Source of the DNA: Siderastrea radians
Lineage: Eukaryota > Cnidaria > Anthozoa > Scleractinia > Rhizangiidae
DNA length: 64,000 nucleotides
Direction: 5' to 3'
NCBI GenBank assembly: GCA_964017195.1
Contig: CAXHKT010000183.1
Location: forward strand, 1,211,901 to 1,275,900
Position 1 is the stretch's first letter; every line of letters begins with the position of its first letter. The position numbers and the translations under genes were made by a program. Positions 1-11,021 of the stretch are shown one piece after another. Below the pieces are notes generated by a model. It saw only the letters and a list, made by a program, of their open reading frames with translations, did no database searches and was not told the DNA's origin.

Positions 1-1286
1 TATGTGCGATCCTTAGGGAAAAAACCCCATTTTTGGCCTTCCCAGAGGCTAAAAAAGGTGTTGTTGACTGCGCAAGGCTGCGCACTGGCCTAATAATAAC
101 GCAAATCCCTCGGGGCTATCAGAAAAAAAAGTTTATTGTCTCGAAAACCGCGATATGTGCGATCCTTAGGGAAAAAACCCCATTTTTGGCCTTCCCAGAG
201 GCTAAAAAAGGTGTTGTTGACTGAGCAAGGCTGCCCAAGGCTGCGCACTGGCCTAATAATAACGCAAATCCCTCGGGGCTATCAGAAAAAAAAATTTATT
301 GTGTAGAAAAGCGCGATATGTGCGATCCTTAGGGAAAAACCCCCATTTTTGGCCTTCCCAGGGGCTAAAAAAGGTGTTGTTGACTGAGCAAGGCTGCGCA
401 AGGCTGAGCACTGGCCTAATAATATTGCAAGTCCCTCGGGGCTATCAGAAAAAAAAGTTTATTGTGTAGAAAAGCGCGATATGTGCGATCCTTAGCGAAA
501 GAACCCCATTTTTGGCCTTCCCAGAGGCTAAAAAAGGTGTTGTTGACTGAGCAAGGCTGCGCAAGGTTGCGCACTGGCCTAATAATAACGCAAATCCCTC
601 GGGGCTATCAGAAAAAAAAGTTTATTGTGTAGAAAAGCGCGATATGTGCGATCCTTAGGGAAAAAACCCCATTTTTGGCCTTCCCAGAGGCTAAAAAAGG
701 TGTTGTTGACTGAGCAAGGCTGCGCAAGGCTGCGCACTGGCCTAATAATAACTCAAATCCCTCGGGGCTATCAGAAAAAAAAGTTTATTGTGTAGAAAAG
801 CGCGATATGTGCGATCCTTAGGGAAAAAACCCCATTTTTGGCCTTCCCAGAGGCTAAAAAAGGTGTTGTTGACAGAGCAAGGCTGCGCAAGGCTGCGCAC
901 TGGCCTAATAATAACGCAAATCCCTCGGGGCTATCAGAAAAAAAAGTTTATTTTGTAGAAAAGCGCGATATGTGCGATCCTTAGAGAAAAAACCCCATTT
1001 TTGGCCTTCCCAGAGCCTAAAAAAGGTGTTGTTGACTGAGCAAGGCTGCGCAAGGCTGCGCACTGGCCTAATAATAACGCAAATCCCTGGGGGCTATCAG
1101 AAAAAAAAGTTTATTGTGTAGAAAAGCGCGATATGTGCGATCCTTAGGGAAAAAACCCTATTTTAGGCCTTCCCAGAGGCTAAAAAAGGTGTTGTTAACT
1201 GCGCAAGGCTGCGCAAGGCTGCGCACTGGCCCAATAATAATGCAAATCCCTCGGGGCTATCAGAAAAAAAAGTTTATTGTGTAGAA
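1..1286 (+). repeat. S run, about 8 monomers (first one partial)
   Basis: Plain S monomers. The copy at about 131 ends gtctcgaaaac in place of gtgtagaaaag. The monomer at about 983-1146 carries three linked private changes (cttagagaaa, cagagcctaa, ccctgggggct) that recur at about 20.3-20.45 kb. The last monomer is the pre-L type (ttaactg, then cccaataataatg). Confidence 0.93.
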
Positions 1287-1614
1287 AGTCTGCGATTTTG
1301 TCGATAAGGTGGGAATTTCAGGTTTGAGAGGGGTGGGGTGGGTCCCTCAAAAAAGTGCTGGTTTTGGTGCAACGGCCCCAGCACAAAAGCACCCCAGATC
1401 CCGTTGCGGCACCAAAAAACATTCCATTTGTTACTATTTTTATCGAATTTGGCGATACTAAAAAGTGCTGCACTTTTTCAGGGCTTGAATTAGCCCCCAA
1501 AAGCAGAAAAAAAGCTAATTGGCGCTCTCAGCTGCATGCACAAAGGTCCCAAATGCATTCAATCCCTCTGGGACCATCCGAAAAAAATTCCTTTTGTGCA
1601 AAGGCACAAAGAAG
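1287..1614 (+). repeat. L unit 1
   Basis: 328 bp, one A longer than the norm in the A-run before gctaattgg. It belongs to the gttact subtype (ccatttgttact) and has caggtttgag. It shares gcaaaggcac only with L2. The extra A shifts both open frames seen in other L copies. Confidence 0.92.
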
Positions 1615-2590
1615 GCGCGATATGTGCGATCCTTAGGGAAAAAACTCCATTTTTGGCCTTCCCAGAGGCTAAAAAAGGTGTTGTTGACTGCGCAAGGCTG
1701 CGCAAGGCTGCGCACTGGCCTAATAATAATGCAAATCCCTCGGGGCTATCAGAAAAAAAAGTTTATTGTGTAGAAAAGCGCGATATGTGCGATCCTTAAG
1801 GAAAAAACCCCATTTTTGGCCTTCCCAGAGGCTAAAAAAGGTGTTGTTGACTGAGCAAGGCTGCGCAAGGCTGCGCACTGGCCTAATAATAACGCAAATC
1901 CCTCGGGGCTATCAGAAAAAAAAGTTTATTGTCTCGAAAAGCGCGATATGTGCGATCCTTAGGGAAAAAACTCCATTTTTGGCCTTCCCAGAGGCTAAAA
2001 AAGGTGTTGTTGACTGCGCAAGGCTGCGCAAGGCTGCGCACTGGCCTAATAATAATGCAAATCCCTCGGGGCTATCAGAAAAAAAAGTTTATTGTGTAGA
2101 AAAGCGCGATATGTGCGATCCTTAGGGAAAAAACCCCATTTTTGGCCTTCCCAGAGGCTAAAAAAGGTGTTGTTGACTGAGCAAGGCTGCGCAAGGCTGC
2201 GCACTGGCCTAATAATAACGCAAATCCCCCGGGGCTATCAGAAAAAAAAGTTTATTGTGTAGAAAAGCGCGATATGTGCGATCCTTAGGGAAAAAACCCC
2301 ATTTTTGGCCTTCCCAGAGGCTAAAAAAGGTGTTGTTGACTGAGCAAGGCTGCGCAAGGCTGCGCACTGGCCTAATAATAACGCAAATCTCTCGGGGCTA
2401 TCAGAAAAAAAAGTTTATTGTGTAGAAAAGCGCGATATGTGCGATCATTATGAAAAAAACCCCGTTTTTGGCCTTCCCAGAGGCTAAAAAAGGTCTTGTT
2501 AACTGCGCAAGGCTGCGCAAGGCTGCGCACTGGCCCAATAATAATGCAAATCCCTCGGGGCTATCAGAAAAAAAAGTTTATTGTGTAGAA
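1615..2590 (+). repeat. S run, 6 monomers
   Basis: Begins with the post-L monomer (aaaactcc). The next monomer has ccttaaggaa, which recurs 1303 bp downstream. The third has actcc although it does not follow L directly, probably a duplicated post-L monomer. The run ends with a pre-L monomer carrying ggtcttgttaactg. Confidence 0.92.
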
Positions 2591-2917
2591 AGTCTGCGAT
2601 TTTGTCGATAAGGTGGGAATTTCAGTTTTGAGAGGGGTGGGGTGGGTCCCTCAAAAAAGTGCTGGTTTTGGTGCAACGGCCCCAGCACAAAAGCACCCCA
2701 GATCCCGTTGCGGCACCAAAAAACATTCCATTTGTTACTATTTTTATCGAATTTGGCGATACTAAAAAGTGCTGCACTTTTTCAGGGCTTGAATTAGCCC
2801 CCAAAAGCAGAAAAAAGCTAATTGGCGCTCTCAGCTGCATGCACAAAGGTCCCAAATGCATTCAATCCCTCTGGGACCATCCGAAAAAAATTCCTTTTGT
2901 GCAAAGGCACAAAGAAG
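2591..2917 (+). repeat. L unit 2 (reference copy for L landmarks)
   Basis: 327 bp, gttact subtype. Landmarks: G-runs at 2615-2617, 2634-2637, 2639-2642 and 2644-2646; inverted repeat arms 2666-2679 and 2705-2721; 7 bp arms 2659-2665 and 2682-2688; 19 bp dyad 2764-2782; tgcatgca at 2836-2843; ggtccc and gggacc arms 2848-2853 and 2873-2878; hairpin tttgtgc/gcacaaa 2896-2913. The last 105 bp align with the 3' part of M and, more weakly, of S. Confidence 0.94.
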
Positions 2918-3567
2918 GCGCGATATGTGCGATCCTTAGGGAAAAAACTCCATTTTTGGCCTTCCCAGAGGCTAAAAAAGGTGTTGTTGACTGCGCAAGG
3001 CTGCGCAAGGCTGCGCACTGGCCTAATAATAATGCAAATCCCTCGGGGCTATCAGAAAAAAAAGTTTATTGTGTAGAAAAGCGCGATATGTGCGATCCTT
3101 AAGGAAAAAACCCCATTTTTGGCCTTCCCAGAGGCTAAAAAAGGTGTTGTTGACTGAGCAAGGCTGCGCAAGGCTGCGCACTGGCCTAATAATAACGCAA
3201 ATCCCTCGGGGCTATCAGAAAAAAAAGTTTATTGTCTCGAAAAGCGCGATATGTGCGATCCTTAGGGAAAAAACCCCATTTTTGGCCTTCCCAGAGGCTA
3301 AAAAAGGTGTTGTTGACTGAGCAAGGCTGCGCAAGGCTGCGCACTGGCCTAATAATAACGCAAATCCCTCGGGGCTATCAGAAAAAAAAGTTTATTGTGT
3401 AGAAAAGCGCGATATGTGCGATCCTTAGGGAAAAAACCCCATTTTTAGCCTTCCCAGAGGCTAAAAAAGGTGTTGTTAACTGCACAAGGCTGCGCAAGGC
3501 TGCGCACTGGCCCAATAATAATGCAAATCCCTCGGGGCTATCAGAAAAAAAAGTTTATTGTGTAGAA
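2918..3567 (+). repeat. S run, 4 monomers
   Basis: The first two and a half monomers repeat the run after L1 at an offset of 1303 bp, including ccttaagg and gtctcgaaaagc. Ends with a pre-L monomer with gttaactgcacaagg. Confidence 0.92.
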
Positions 3568-3894
3568 AGTCTGCGATTTTGTCGATAAGGTGGGAATTTC
3601 AGTTTTGAGAGGGGTGGGGTGGGTCCCTCAAAAAAGTGCTGGTTTTGGTGCAACGGCCCCAGCACAAAAGCACCCCAGATCCCGTTGCGGCACCAAAAAA
3701 CATTCCATTTGTTACTATTTTTATCGAATTTGGCGATACTAAAAAGTGCTGCACTTTTTCAGGGCTTGAATTAGCCCCCAAAAGCAGAAAAAAGCTAATT
3801 GGCGCTCTCAGCTGCATGCACAAAGGTCCCAAATGCATTCAATCCCTCTGGGACCATCCGAAAAAAATTCCTTTTGTGCAAAAGCACAAAGAAG
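3568..3894 (+). repeat. L unit 3
   Basis: 327 bp, gttact subtype, close to L2 but with gcaaaagcac in the 3' hairpin loop as in most copies. Confidence 0.93.
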
Positions 3895-4860
3895 GCGCGA
3901 TATGTGCGATCCTTAGGGAAAAAACTCCATTTTTGGCCTTCCCAGAGGCTAAAAAAGGTGTTGTTGACTGCGCAAGGCTGCGCAAGGCTGCGCACTGGCC
4001 TAATAATAATGCAAATCCCTCGGGGCTATCAGAAAAAAAAGTTTATTGTGTAGAAAAGCGCGATATGTGCGATCCTTAGGGAAAAAACCCCATTTTTGGC
4101 CTTCCCAGAGGCTAAAAAAGGTGTTGTTGACTGCGCAAGGCTGCGCACTGGCCTAATAATAACGCAAATCCCTCGGGGCTATCAGAAAAAAAAGTTTATT
4201 GTGTAGAAAAGCGCGATATGTGCGATCCTTAGGGAAAAAACCCCATTTTTGGCCTTCCCAGAGGCTAAAAAAGGTGTTGTTGACTGAGCAAGGCTGCCCA
4301 AGGCTGCGCACTGGCCTAATAATAACGCAAATCCCTCGGGGCTATCAGAAAAAAAAGTTTATTGTGTAGAAAAGCGCGATATGTGCGATCCTTAGGGAAA
4401 AAACCCCATTTTTGGCCTTCCCAGGGGCTAAAAAAGGTGTTGTTGACTGAGCAAGGCTGCGCAAGGCTGCGCACTGGCCTAATAGTAATGCAAATCCCTC
4501 GGGGCTATCAGAAAAAAAAGTTTATTGTGTAGAAAAGCGCGATATGTGCGATCCTTTAGGAAAGAACCCCATTTTTGGCCTTCCCAGAGGCTAAAAAAGG
4601 TGTTGTTGACTGCGCAAGGCTGCGCAAGGCTGCGCACTGGCCTAATAATAACGCAAATCCCTCGGGGCTATCAGAAAAAAAAGTTTATTGTGTAGAAAAG
4701 CGCGATATGTGCGATCCTTAGGGAAAAAACCCCATTTTTGGCCTTCCCAGAGGCTAAAAAAGGTGTTGTTGACTGAGCAAGGCTGCGCAAGGCTGCGCAC
4801 TGGCCTAATAATAACGCAAATCCCTCGGGGCTATCAGAAAAAAAGGTTTATTGTGTACAA
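3895..4860 (+). repeat. S run, 6 monomers
   Basis: One monomer lacks a 10 bp motif copy (about 153 bp). The monomer before L4 is an ordinary S (gactgag, cctaataataacg) and ends gtgtacaa, so L4 lacks the usual pre-L partner. Confidence 0.91.
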
Positions 4861-5187
4861 AGTCTGCGATTTTGTCGATAAGGTATGAATTTCAGTTTTG
4901 AGAGGGGTGGGGTGGGTCCCTCAAAAAAGTGCTGGTTTTGGTGCAACGGCCCCAGCACAAAAGCACCCCAGATCCCGTTGCGGCACCAAAAAACATTCCA
5001 TTTGGCACTATTTTTATCGAATTTGGCGATACTAAAAAGTGCTGCACTTTTTCAGGGCTGGAATTAGACCCCAAAAGCAGAAAAAAGCTAATTGGCGCTC
5101 TCAGCTGCATGCACAAAGGTCCCAAATGCATTCAATCCCTCTGGGACCATCTGAAAAAAATTCCTTTTGTGCAAAAGCACAAAGAAG
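4861..5187 (+). repeat. L unit 4
   Basis: 327 bp, ggcact subtype. Private changes: gataaggtatgaat near the start and a CpG transition where the next monomer begins (gcacgat). Shares agaccccaaaagc with L14 and L17. Confidence 0.92.
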
Positions 5188-6133
5188 GCACGATATGTGC
5201 GATCCTTAGGGAAAAAACTCCATTTTTGGCCTTCCCAGAGGCTAAAAAAGGTGTTGTTGACTGCGCAAGGCTGCGCACTGGCCTAATAATAATGCAAATC
5301 CCTCGGGGCTATCAGAAAAAAAAGTTTATTGTGTAGAAAAGCGCGATATGTGCGATCCTTAGGGAAAAAACCCCATTTTTGGCCTTCCCAGAGGCTAAAA
5401 AAGGTGTTGTTGACTGAGCAAGGCTGTGCAAGGCTGCGCACTGGCCTAATAATAACGCAAATCCCTCGGGGCTATCAGAAAAAAAAGTTTATTGTCTAGA
5501 AAAGCGCGATATGTGCGATCCTTAGGGAAAAAACCCCATTTTTGGCCTTCCCAGAAGCTAAAAAAGGTGTTGTTGACTGCGCAAGGCTGCGCACTGGCCT
5601 AATAATAACGCAAATCCCTCGGGGATATCAGAAAAAAAAGTTTATTGTGTAGAAAAGCGCGATATGTGCGATCCTTAGGGAAAAAACCCCATTTTTAGCC
5701 TTCCCAGAGGCTAAAAAAGGTGTTGTTGACTGAGCAAGGCTGCGCAAGGCTGCGCACTGGCCTAATAATAACGCAAATCGCTCGGGGCTATCAGAAAAAA
5801 AAGGTTATTGTCTAGAAAAGCGCGATATGTGCGATCCTTAGAGAAAAAACCCCATTTTTGGCCTTCCCAGAGGCTAAAAAAGGTGTTGTTGACTGCGCAA
5901 GGCTGCGCACTGGCCTAATAATAACGCAAATCCCTGGGGGCTATCAGAAAAAAAAGTTTATTGTGTAGAAAAGCGCGATATGTGCGATCCTTAGGGAAAA
6001 AACCCCATTTTAGGCCTTCCCAGAGGCTAAAAAAGGTGTTGTTAACTGCGCAAGGCTGCGCAAGGCTGCGCACTGGCCCAATAATAATGCAAATCCTTCG
6101 GGGCTATCAGAAAAAAAAGTTTATTGTGTAGAA
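5188..6133 (+). repeat. S run, 6 monomers
   Basis: Shorter than six full monomers by about three 10 bp motif copies. Carries gtctagaaaa variants at about 5495 and 5814. The cttagagaaa, ccctgggggct and cattttaggcc changes near 5.84-6.01 kb match those at 0.98-1.16 and 20.3-20.5 kb. Ends with a pre-L monomer. Confidence 0.91.
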
Positions 6134-6460
6134 AGTCTGCGATTTTGTCGATAAGGTGGGAATTTCAGGTTTGAGAGGGGTGGGGTGGGTCCCTCAAAAA
6201 AGTGCTGGTTTTGGTGCAACGGCCCCAGCACAAAAGCACCCCAGATCCCGTTGCGGCACCAAAAAACATTCCATTTGGCACTATTTTTATCGAATTTGGC
6301 GATACTAAAAAGTGCTGCACTTTTTCAGGGCTTGAATTAGCCCCCAAAAGCAGAAAAAAGCTAATTGGCGCTCTCAGCTGCATGCACAAAGGTCCCAAAT
6401 GCATTCAATCCCTCTGGGACCATCCGAAAAAAATTGCTTTTGTGCAAAAGCACAAAGAAG
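6134..6460 (+). repeat. L unit 5
   Basis: 327 bp, ggcact subtype with caggtttgag. Private change attgcttttg near the 3' hairpin. Confidence 0.93.
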
Positions 6461-8240
6461 GCGCGATATGTGCGATCCTTAGGGAAAAAACTCCATTTTT
6501 GGCCTTCCCAGAGGCTAAAAAAGGTGTTGTTGACTGCGCAAGGCTGCGCAAGGCTGCGCACTGGCCTAATAATAATGCAAATCCCTCGGGGCTATCAGAA
6601 AAAAAGTTTATTGTGTAGAAAAGCGCGATATGTGCGATCCTTAGGGAAAAAACCCCATTTTTGGCCTTCCCAGAGGCTAAAAAAGGTGTTGTTGACTGAG
6701 CAAGGCTGTGCAAGGCTGCGCACTGGCCTAATAATAACGCAAATCCCTCGGGGCTATCAGAAAAAAAAGTTTATTGTCTAGAATAGCGCGATATGTGCGA
6801 TCCTTAGGGAAAAAACCCCATTTTTGGCCTTCCCAGAGGCTAAAAAAGGTGTTGTTGACTGCGCAAGGCTGCGCACTGGCCTAATAATAACGCAAATCCC
6901 TCGGGGCTATAAGAAAAAAAAGTTTATTGTCTCGAAAAGCGCGATATGTGCGATCCTTAGGGAAAAAACCGCATTTTTGGCCTTCCCAGAGGCTAAAAAA
7001 GGTGTTGTTGACTGAGCAAGGCTGCGCAAGGCTGCGCACTGGCCTAATAATAACGCAAATCCCTCGGGGCTATCAGAAAAAAAAGTTTATTGTGTAGAAA
7101 AGCGCGATATGTGCGATCCTTAGGGAAAAAAAACCATTTTTGGCCTTCCCAGAGGCTAAAAAAGGTGTTGTTGACTGAGCAAGGCTGCGCAAGGCTGCGC
7201 ACTGGCCTAATAATAACGCAAATCCCTCGGGGCTATCAGAAAAAAAAGTTTATTGTGTAGAAAAGCGCGATATGTGCGATCCTTAGGGAAAAAACCCCAT
7301 TTTTCGCCTTCCCAGGGGCTAAAAAAGGTGTTGTTGACTGCGCAAGGCTGGGCAAGGCTGCGCGCTGGCCTAATAATAATGCAAATCCCTCGGGGCTATC
7401 AAAAAAAAAGTTTATTGTGTAGAAAAGCGCGATATGTGCGATTCTTAGGGAAAAAACCCCATTTTTGGCCTTCCCAGAGGCTAAAAAAGGTGTTGTTGAC
7501 TGCGCAAGGCTGCGCAAGGCTGCGCACTGGCCTAATAATAACGCAAATCCCTCGGCGCTATCAGAAAAAAAAGTTTATTGTGTAGAAAAGCGCGATATGT
7601 GCGATCCTTAGGGAAAAAACCCCATTTTTGGCCTTCCCAGAGGCTAAAAAAGGTGTTGTTGACTGAGCAAGGCTGCGCAAGGCTGCGCACTGGCCTAATA
7701 ATAACGCAAATCCCTCGGGGCTATCAGAAAAAAAAGTTTATTGTGTAGAAAAGCGCGATATGTGCGATCCTTAGGGAAAAAACCCCATTTTTGGCCTTCC
7801 CAGAGGCTAAAAAAGGTGTTGTTGACTGCGCAAGGCAGCGCAAGGCTGCGCACTGGCCTAATAATAACGTAAATCCTTCGGGGCTATCAGAAAAAAAAGT
7901 TTATTGTGTAGAAAAGCGCGATGTGTGCGATCCTTAGGGAAAAAAACCCCATTTTTGGCCTTCCCAGAGGCTAAAAAAGGTTTTGTTGACTGAGCAAGGC
8001 TGCGCAAGGTTGCGCACTGGCCTAATAATAACGCAAATCCCTCGGGGCTATCAGAAAAAAAAGTTTATTGTGTAGAAAAGCGCGATATGTGCGATCCTTA
8101 GGGAAAAAACCCCATTTTTGGCCTTCCCAGAGGCTAAAAAAGGTCTTGTTCACTGCGCAAGGCTGCGCAAGGCTGCGCACTGGCCCAATAATAATGCAAA
8201 TCCCTCGGGGCTATCAGAAAAAAAAGTTTATTGTGTAGAA
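6461..8240 (+). repeat. S run, 11 monomers
   Basis: Includes two monomers with shortened A-runs (at about 6598 and 7400), one with cattttcgcc at about 7300 and one with ggcagcgcaagg at about 7830. Ends with a pre-L monomer with cttgttcactg, a form shared with the monomers before L8 and L20. Confidence 0.92.
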
Positions 8241-8567
8241 AGTCTGCGATTTTGTCGATAAGGTGGGAATTTCAGTTTTGAGAGGGGTGGGGTGGGTCCC
8301 TCAAAAAAGTGCTGGTTTTGGTGCAACGGCCCCAGCACAAAAGCACCCCAGATCCCGTTGCGGCACCAAAAAACATTCCATTTGTTACTATTTTTATCGA
8401 ATTTGGCGATACTAAAAAGTGCTGCACTTTTTCAGGGCTTGAATTAGCCCCCAAAAGCAGAAAAAAGCTAATTGGCGCTCTCAGCTGCATGCACAAAGGT
8501 CCCAAATGCATTCAATCCCTCTGGGACCATCCGAAAAAAATTCCTTTTGTGCAAAAGCACAAAGAAG
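8241..8567 (+). repeat. L unit 6
   Basis: 327 bp, gttact subtype, very close to L3. Confidence 0.93.
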
Positions 8568-10694
8568 GCGCGATATGTGCGATCCTTAGGGAAAAAACTC
8601 CATTTTTGGCCTTCCCAGAGGCTAAAAAAGGTGTTGTTGACTGCGCAAGGCTGCGCAAGGCTGCGCACTGGCCTAATAATAATGCAAATCCCTCGGGGCT
8701 ATCAGAAAAAAAAGTTTATTGTGTAGAAAAGCGCGATATGTGCGATCCTTAGGGAAAAAACTCCATTTTTGGCCTTCCCAGAGGCTAAAAAAGGTGTTGT
8801 TGACTGCGCAAGGCTGCGCAAGGCTGCGCAAGGCTGCGCACTGGCCTAATAATAATGCAAATCCCTCGGGGCTATCAGAAAAAAATTTTATTGTGTAGAA
8901 AAGCGCGATATGTGCGATCCTTAGGGAAAAAACCCCATTTTTGGCCTTCCCAGAGGCTGAAAAAGGTGTTGTTGACTGAGGAAGGCTGTGCAAGGCTGCG
9001 CACTGGCCTAATAATAACGCAAATCCCTCGGGGCTATCAGAAAAAAAAGTTTATTGTCTCGAAAAGCGCGATATGTGCGATCCTTAGGGAAAAAACCCCA
9101 TTTTTGGCCTTCCCAGAGGCTAAAAAAGGTGTTGTTGACTGCGCAAGGCTGCGCAAGGCTGCGCACTGGCCTAATAATAACGCAAATCCCTCGGGGCTAT
9201 CATAAAAAAAAAGTTTATTGTGTAGAAAAGCGCGATATGTGCGATCCTTAGGGAAAAAACCCCATTTTTGGCCTTCCCAGAGGCTAAAAAAGGTGTTGTT
9301 GACTGAGCAGGGCTGCGCAAGGCTGCGCACTGGCCTAATAATAACGCAAATCCCTCGGGGCTATAAGAAAAAAAAGTTTATTGTGTAGAAAAGCGCGATA
9401 TGTGCGATCCTTAGGGAAAGAACCCCATTTTTGGCCTTCCCAGAGACTAAAAAAGGTGTTGTTGACTGAGCAGGGCTGCGCAAGGCTGCGCACTGGCCTA
9501 ATAATAACGCAAATCCCTCGGGGCTATCAGAAAAAAAGGTTTATTGTGTAGAAAAGCGCGATATGTGCGATCCTTAGGGAAAAAACCCCATTTTTGGCCT
9601 TCCCAGAGGCTAAAAAAGGTGTTGTTGACTGAGCAAGGCTGCGCAAGGCTGCGCACTGGCCTAAAAATAACGCAAATCCCTCGGGGCTATCAGAAAAAAA
9701 AGTTTATTGTGTAGAAAAGCGCGATATGTGCGATCCTTAGGGAAAAAACCCCATTTTTGGCCTTCCCAGGGGCTAAAAAAGGTGTTGTTGACTGAGCAAG
9801 CCTGCGCAAGGCTGCGCAAGGCTGCGCACTGGCCTAATAATAATGCAAATCCCTCGGGGCTATCAGAAAAAAAAGTTTATTGTGTAGAAAAGCGCGATAT
9901 GTGCGATCCTTAGGGAAAGAACCCCATTTTTGGCCTTCCCAGAGGCCAAAAAAGGTGTTGTTGACTGCGCAAGGCTGCGCAAGGCTGCGCACTGGCCTAA
10001 TAATAACGCAAATCCCTCGGGGCTATCAGAAAAAAAAGTTTATTGTGTAGAAAAGCGCGATATGTGCGATCCTTAGGGAAAAAACCCCATTTTTGGCCTT
10101 CCCAGAGGCTAAAAAAGGTGTTGTTGACTGTGCAAGGCTGCGCAAGGCTGCGCACTGGCCTTCTAATAACGCAAATCCCTCGGGGCTATCAGAAAAAAAA
10201 GTTTATTGTGTAGAAAAGCGCGATATGTGCGATCCTTAGGGAAAAAACCCCATTTTTGGCCTTCCCAGATGCTAAAAAAGGTGTTGTTGACTGAGCAAGG
10301 CTGCGCACTGGCCTAATAATAACGCAAATCCCTCGGGGCTATCAGAAAAAAAAGTTTATTGTGTAGAAAAGCGCGATATGTGCGATCCTTAGGGAAAAAA
10401 CCCCATTTTTGGCCTTCCCAGAGGCTAAAAAAGGTGTTGTTGACTGAGCAAGGCTGCGCAAGGCTGCGCACTGGCCTAATAATAACGCAAATCCCTCGGG
10501 GCTATCAGAAAAAAAAGTTTATTGTGTAGAAAAGCGCGATATGTGCGATCCTTAGGGAAAAAACCCCATTTTAGGCCTTCAAAAAGGCGAAAAAAGGTGT
10601 TGTTAACTGTGCAAGGCTGCGCAAGGCTGCGCACTGGCCCAATAATAATGCAAATCCCTCGGGGCTATCAGAAAAAAAAGTTTATTGTGTAGAA
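8568..10694 (+). repeat. S run, 13 monomers
   Basis: Post-L-type actcc occurs in the first two monomers. The second has an extra 10 bp motif copy (about 8803-8842). From about 9.05 to 10.2 kb a string of private changes (cataaaaaaaaag, gagcagggctg, cctaaaaataacg, gagcaagcctgcg, gaggccaaaa, ggccttctaataac) recurs in the same order at 21.2-22.4 kb. The pre-L monomer at about 10.55-10.69 kb has ggccttcaaaaaggcgaaa. Confidence 0.92.
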
Positions 10695-11021
10695 AGTCTG
10701 CGATTTTGTCGATAAGGTGGGAATTTCAGATTTGAGAGGGGTGGGGTGCGTCCCTCAAAAAAGTGCTGGTTTTGGTGCAACGGCCCCAGCACAAAAGCAC
10801 CCCAGATCCCGTTGCGGCACCAAAAAACATTCCATTTGGCACTATTTTTATCGAATTTGGCGATACTAAAAAGTGCTGCACTTTTTCAGGGCTTGAATTA
10901 GCCCCCAAAAGCAGAAAAAAGCTAATTGGCGCTCTCAGCTGCATGCACAAAGGTCCCAAATGCATTCAATCCCTCTGGGACCATCCGAAAAAAATTCTTT
11001 TTGTGCAAAAGCACAAAGAAG
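10695..11021 (+). repeat. L unit 7
   Basis: 327 bp, ggcact subtype. Has cagatttgag (unique) and gtgcgtccctc, the latter shared with L18. Confidence 0.92.

Noticed and set aside
22..224. Many short frames of 60-140 codons in S on both strands
   Set aside because: A monomer of 163 bp is not a multiple of three, so frames rotate from copy to copy and end at tgtag or similar. They are shadows of the repeat, not genes.
638..800. ggg-aaaaaa-ccc and ccctcgggg in S as terminators or hairpins
   Set aside because: The stems are only 3 bp, too weak to call as structures; bacterial terminators would not be expected here.
1287..1614. L as a transposon insertion
   Set aside because: It has no target-site duplication or terminal repeats, always occupies the same position at a monomer boundary, has a length of two monomers, and is homologous to S and M at both ends.
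2622..2861. 79-codon minus-strand ATG frame in L, as a possible protein
   Set aside because: It overlaps the plus-strand frame on the same bases, has stops at one codon in five copies and frameshifts in others. Its conservation is explained by homogenisation of the repeat.
2659..3102. 147-codon plus-strand frame repeated in many L units, as a possible protein
   Set aside because: It begins at GTG, not ATG. It runs on into S monomers, and it is broken by single-base indels in L1, L8, L12, L25, L27 and L46. Differences between copies change residues freely (for example gttact/ggcact), and it resembles no family I know.
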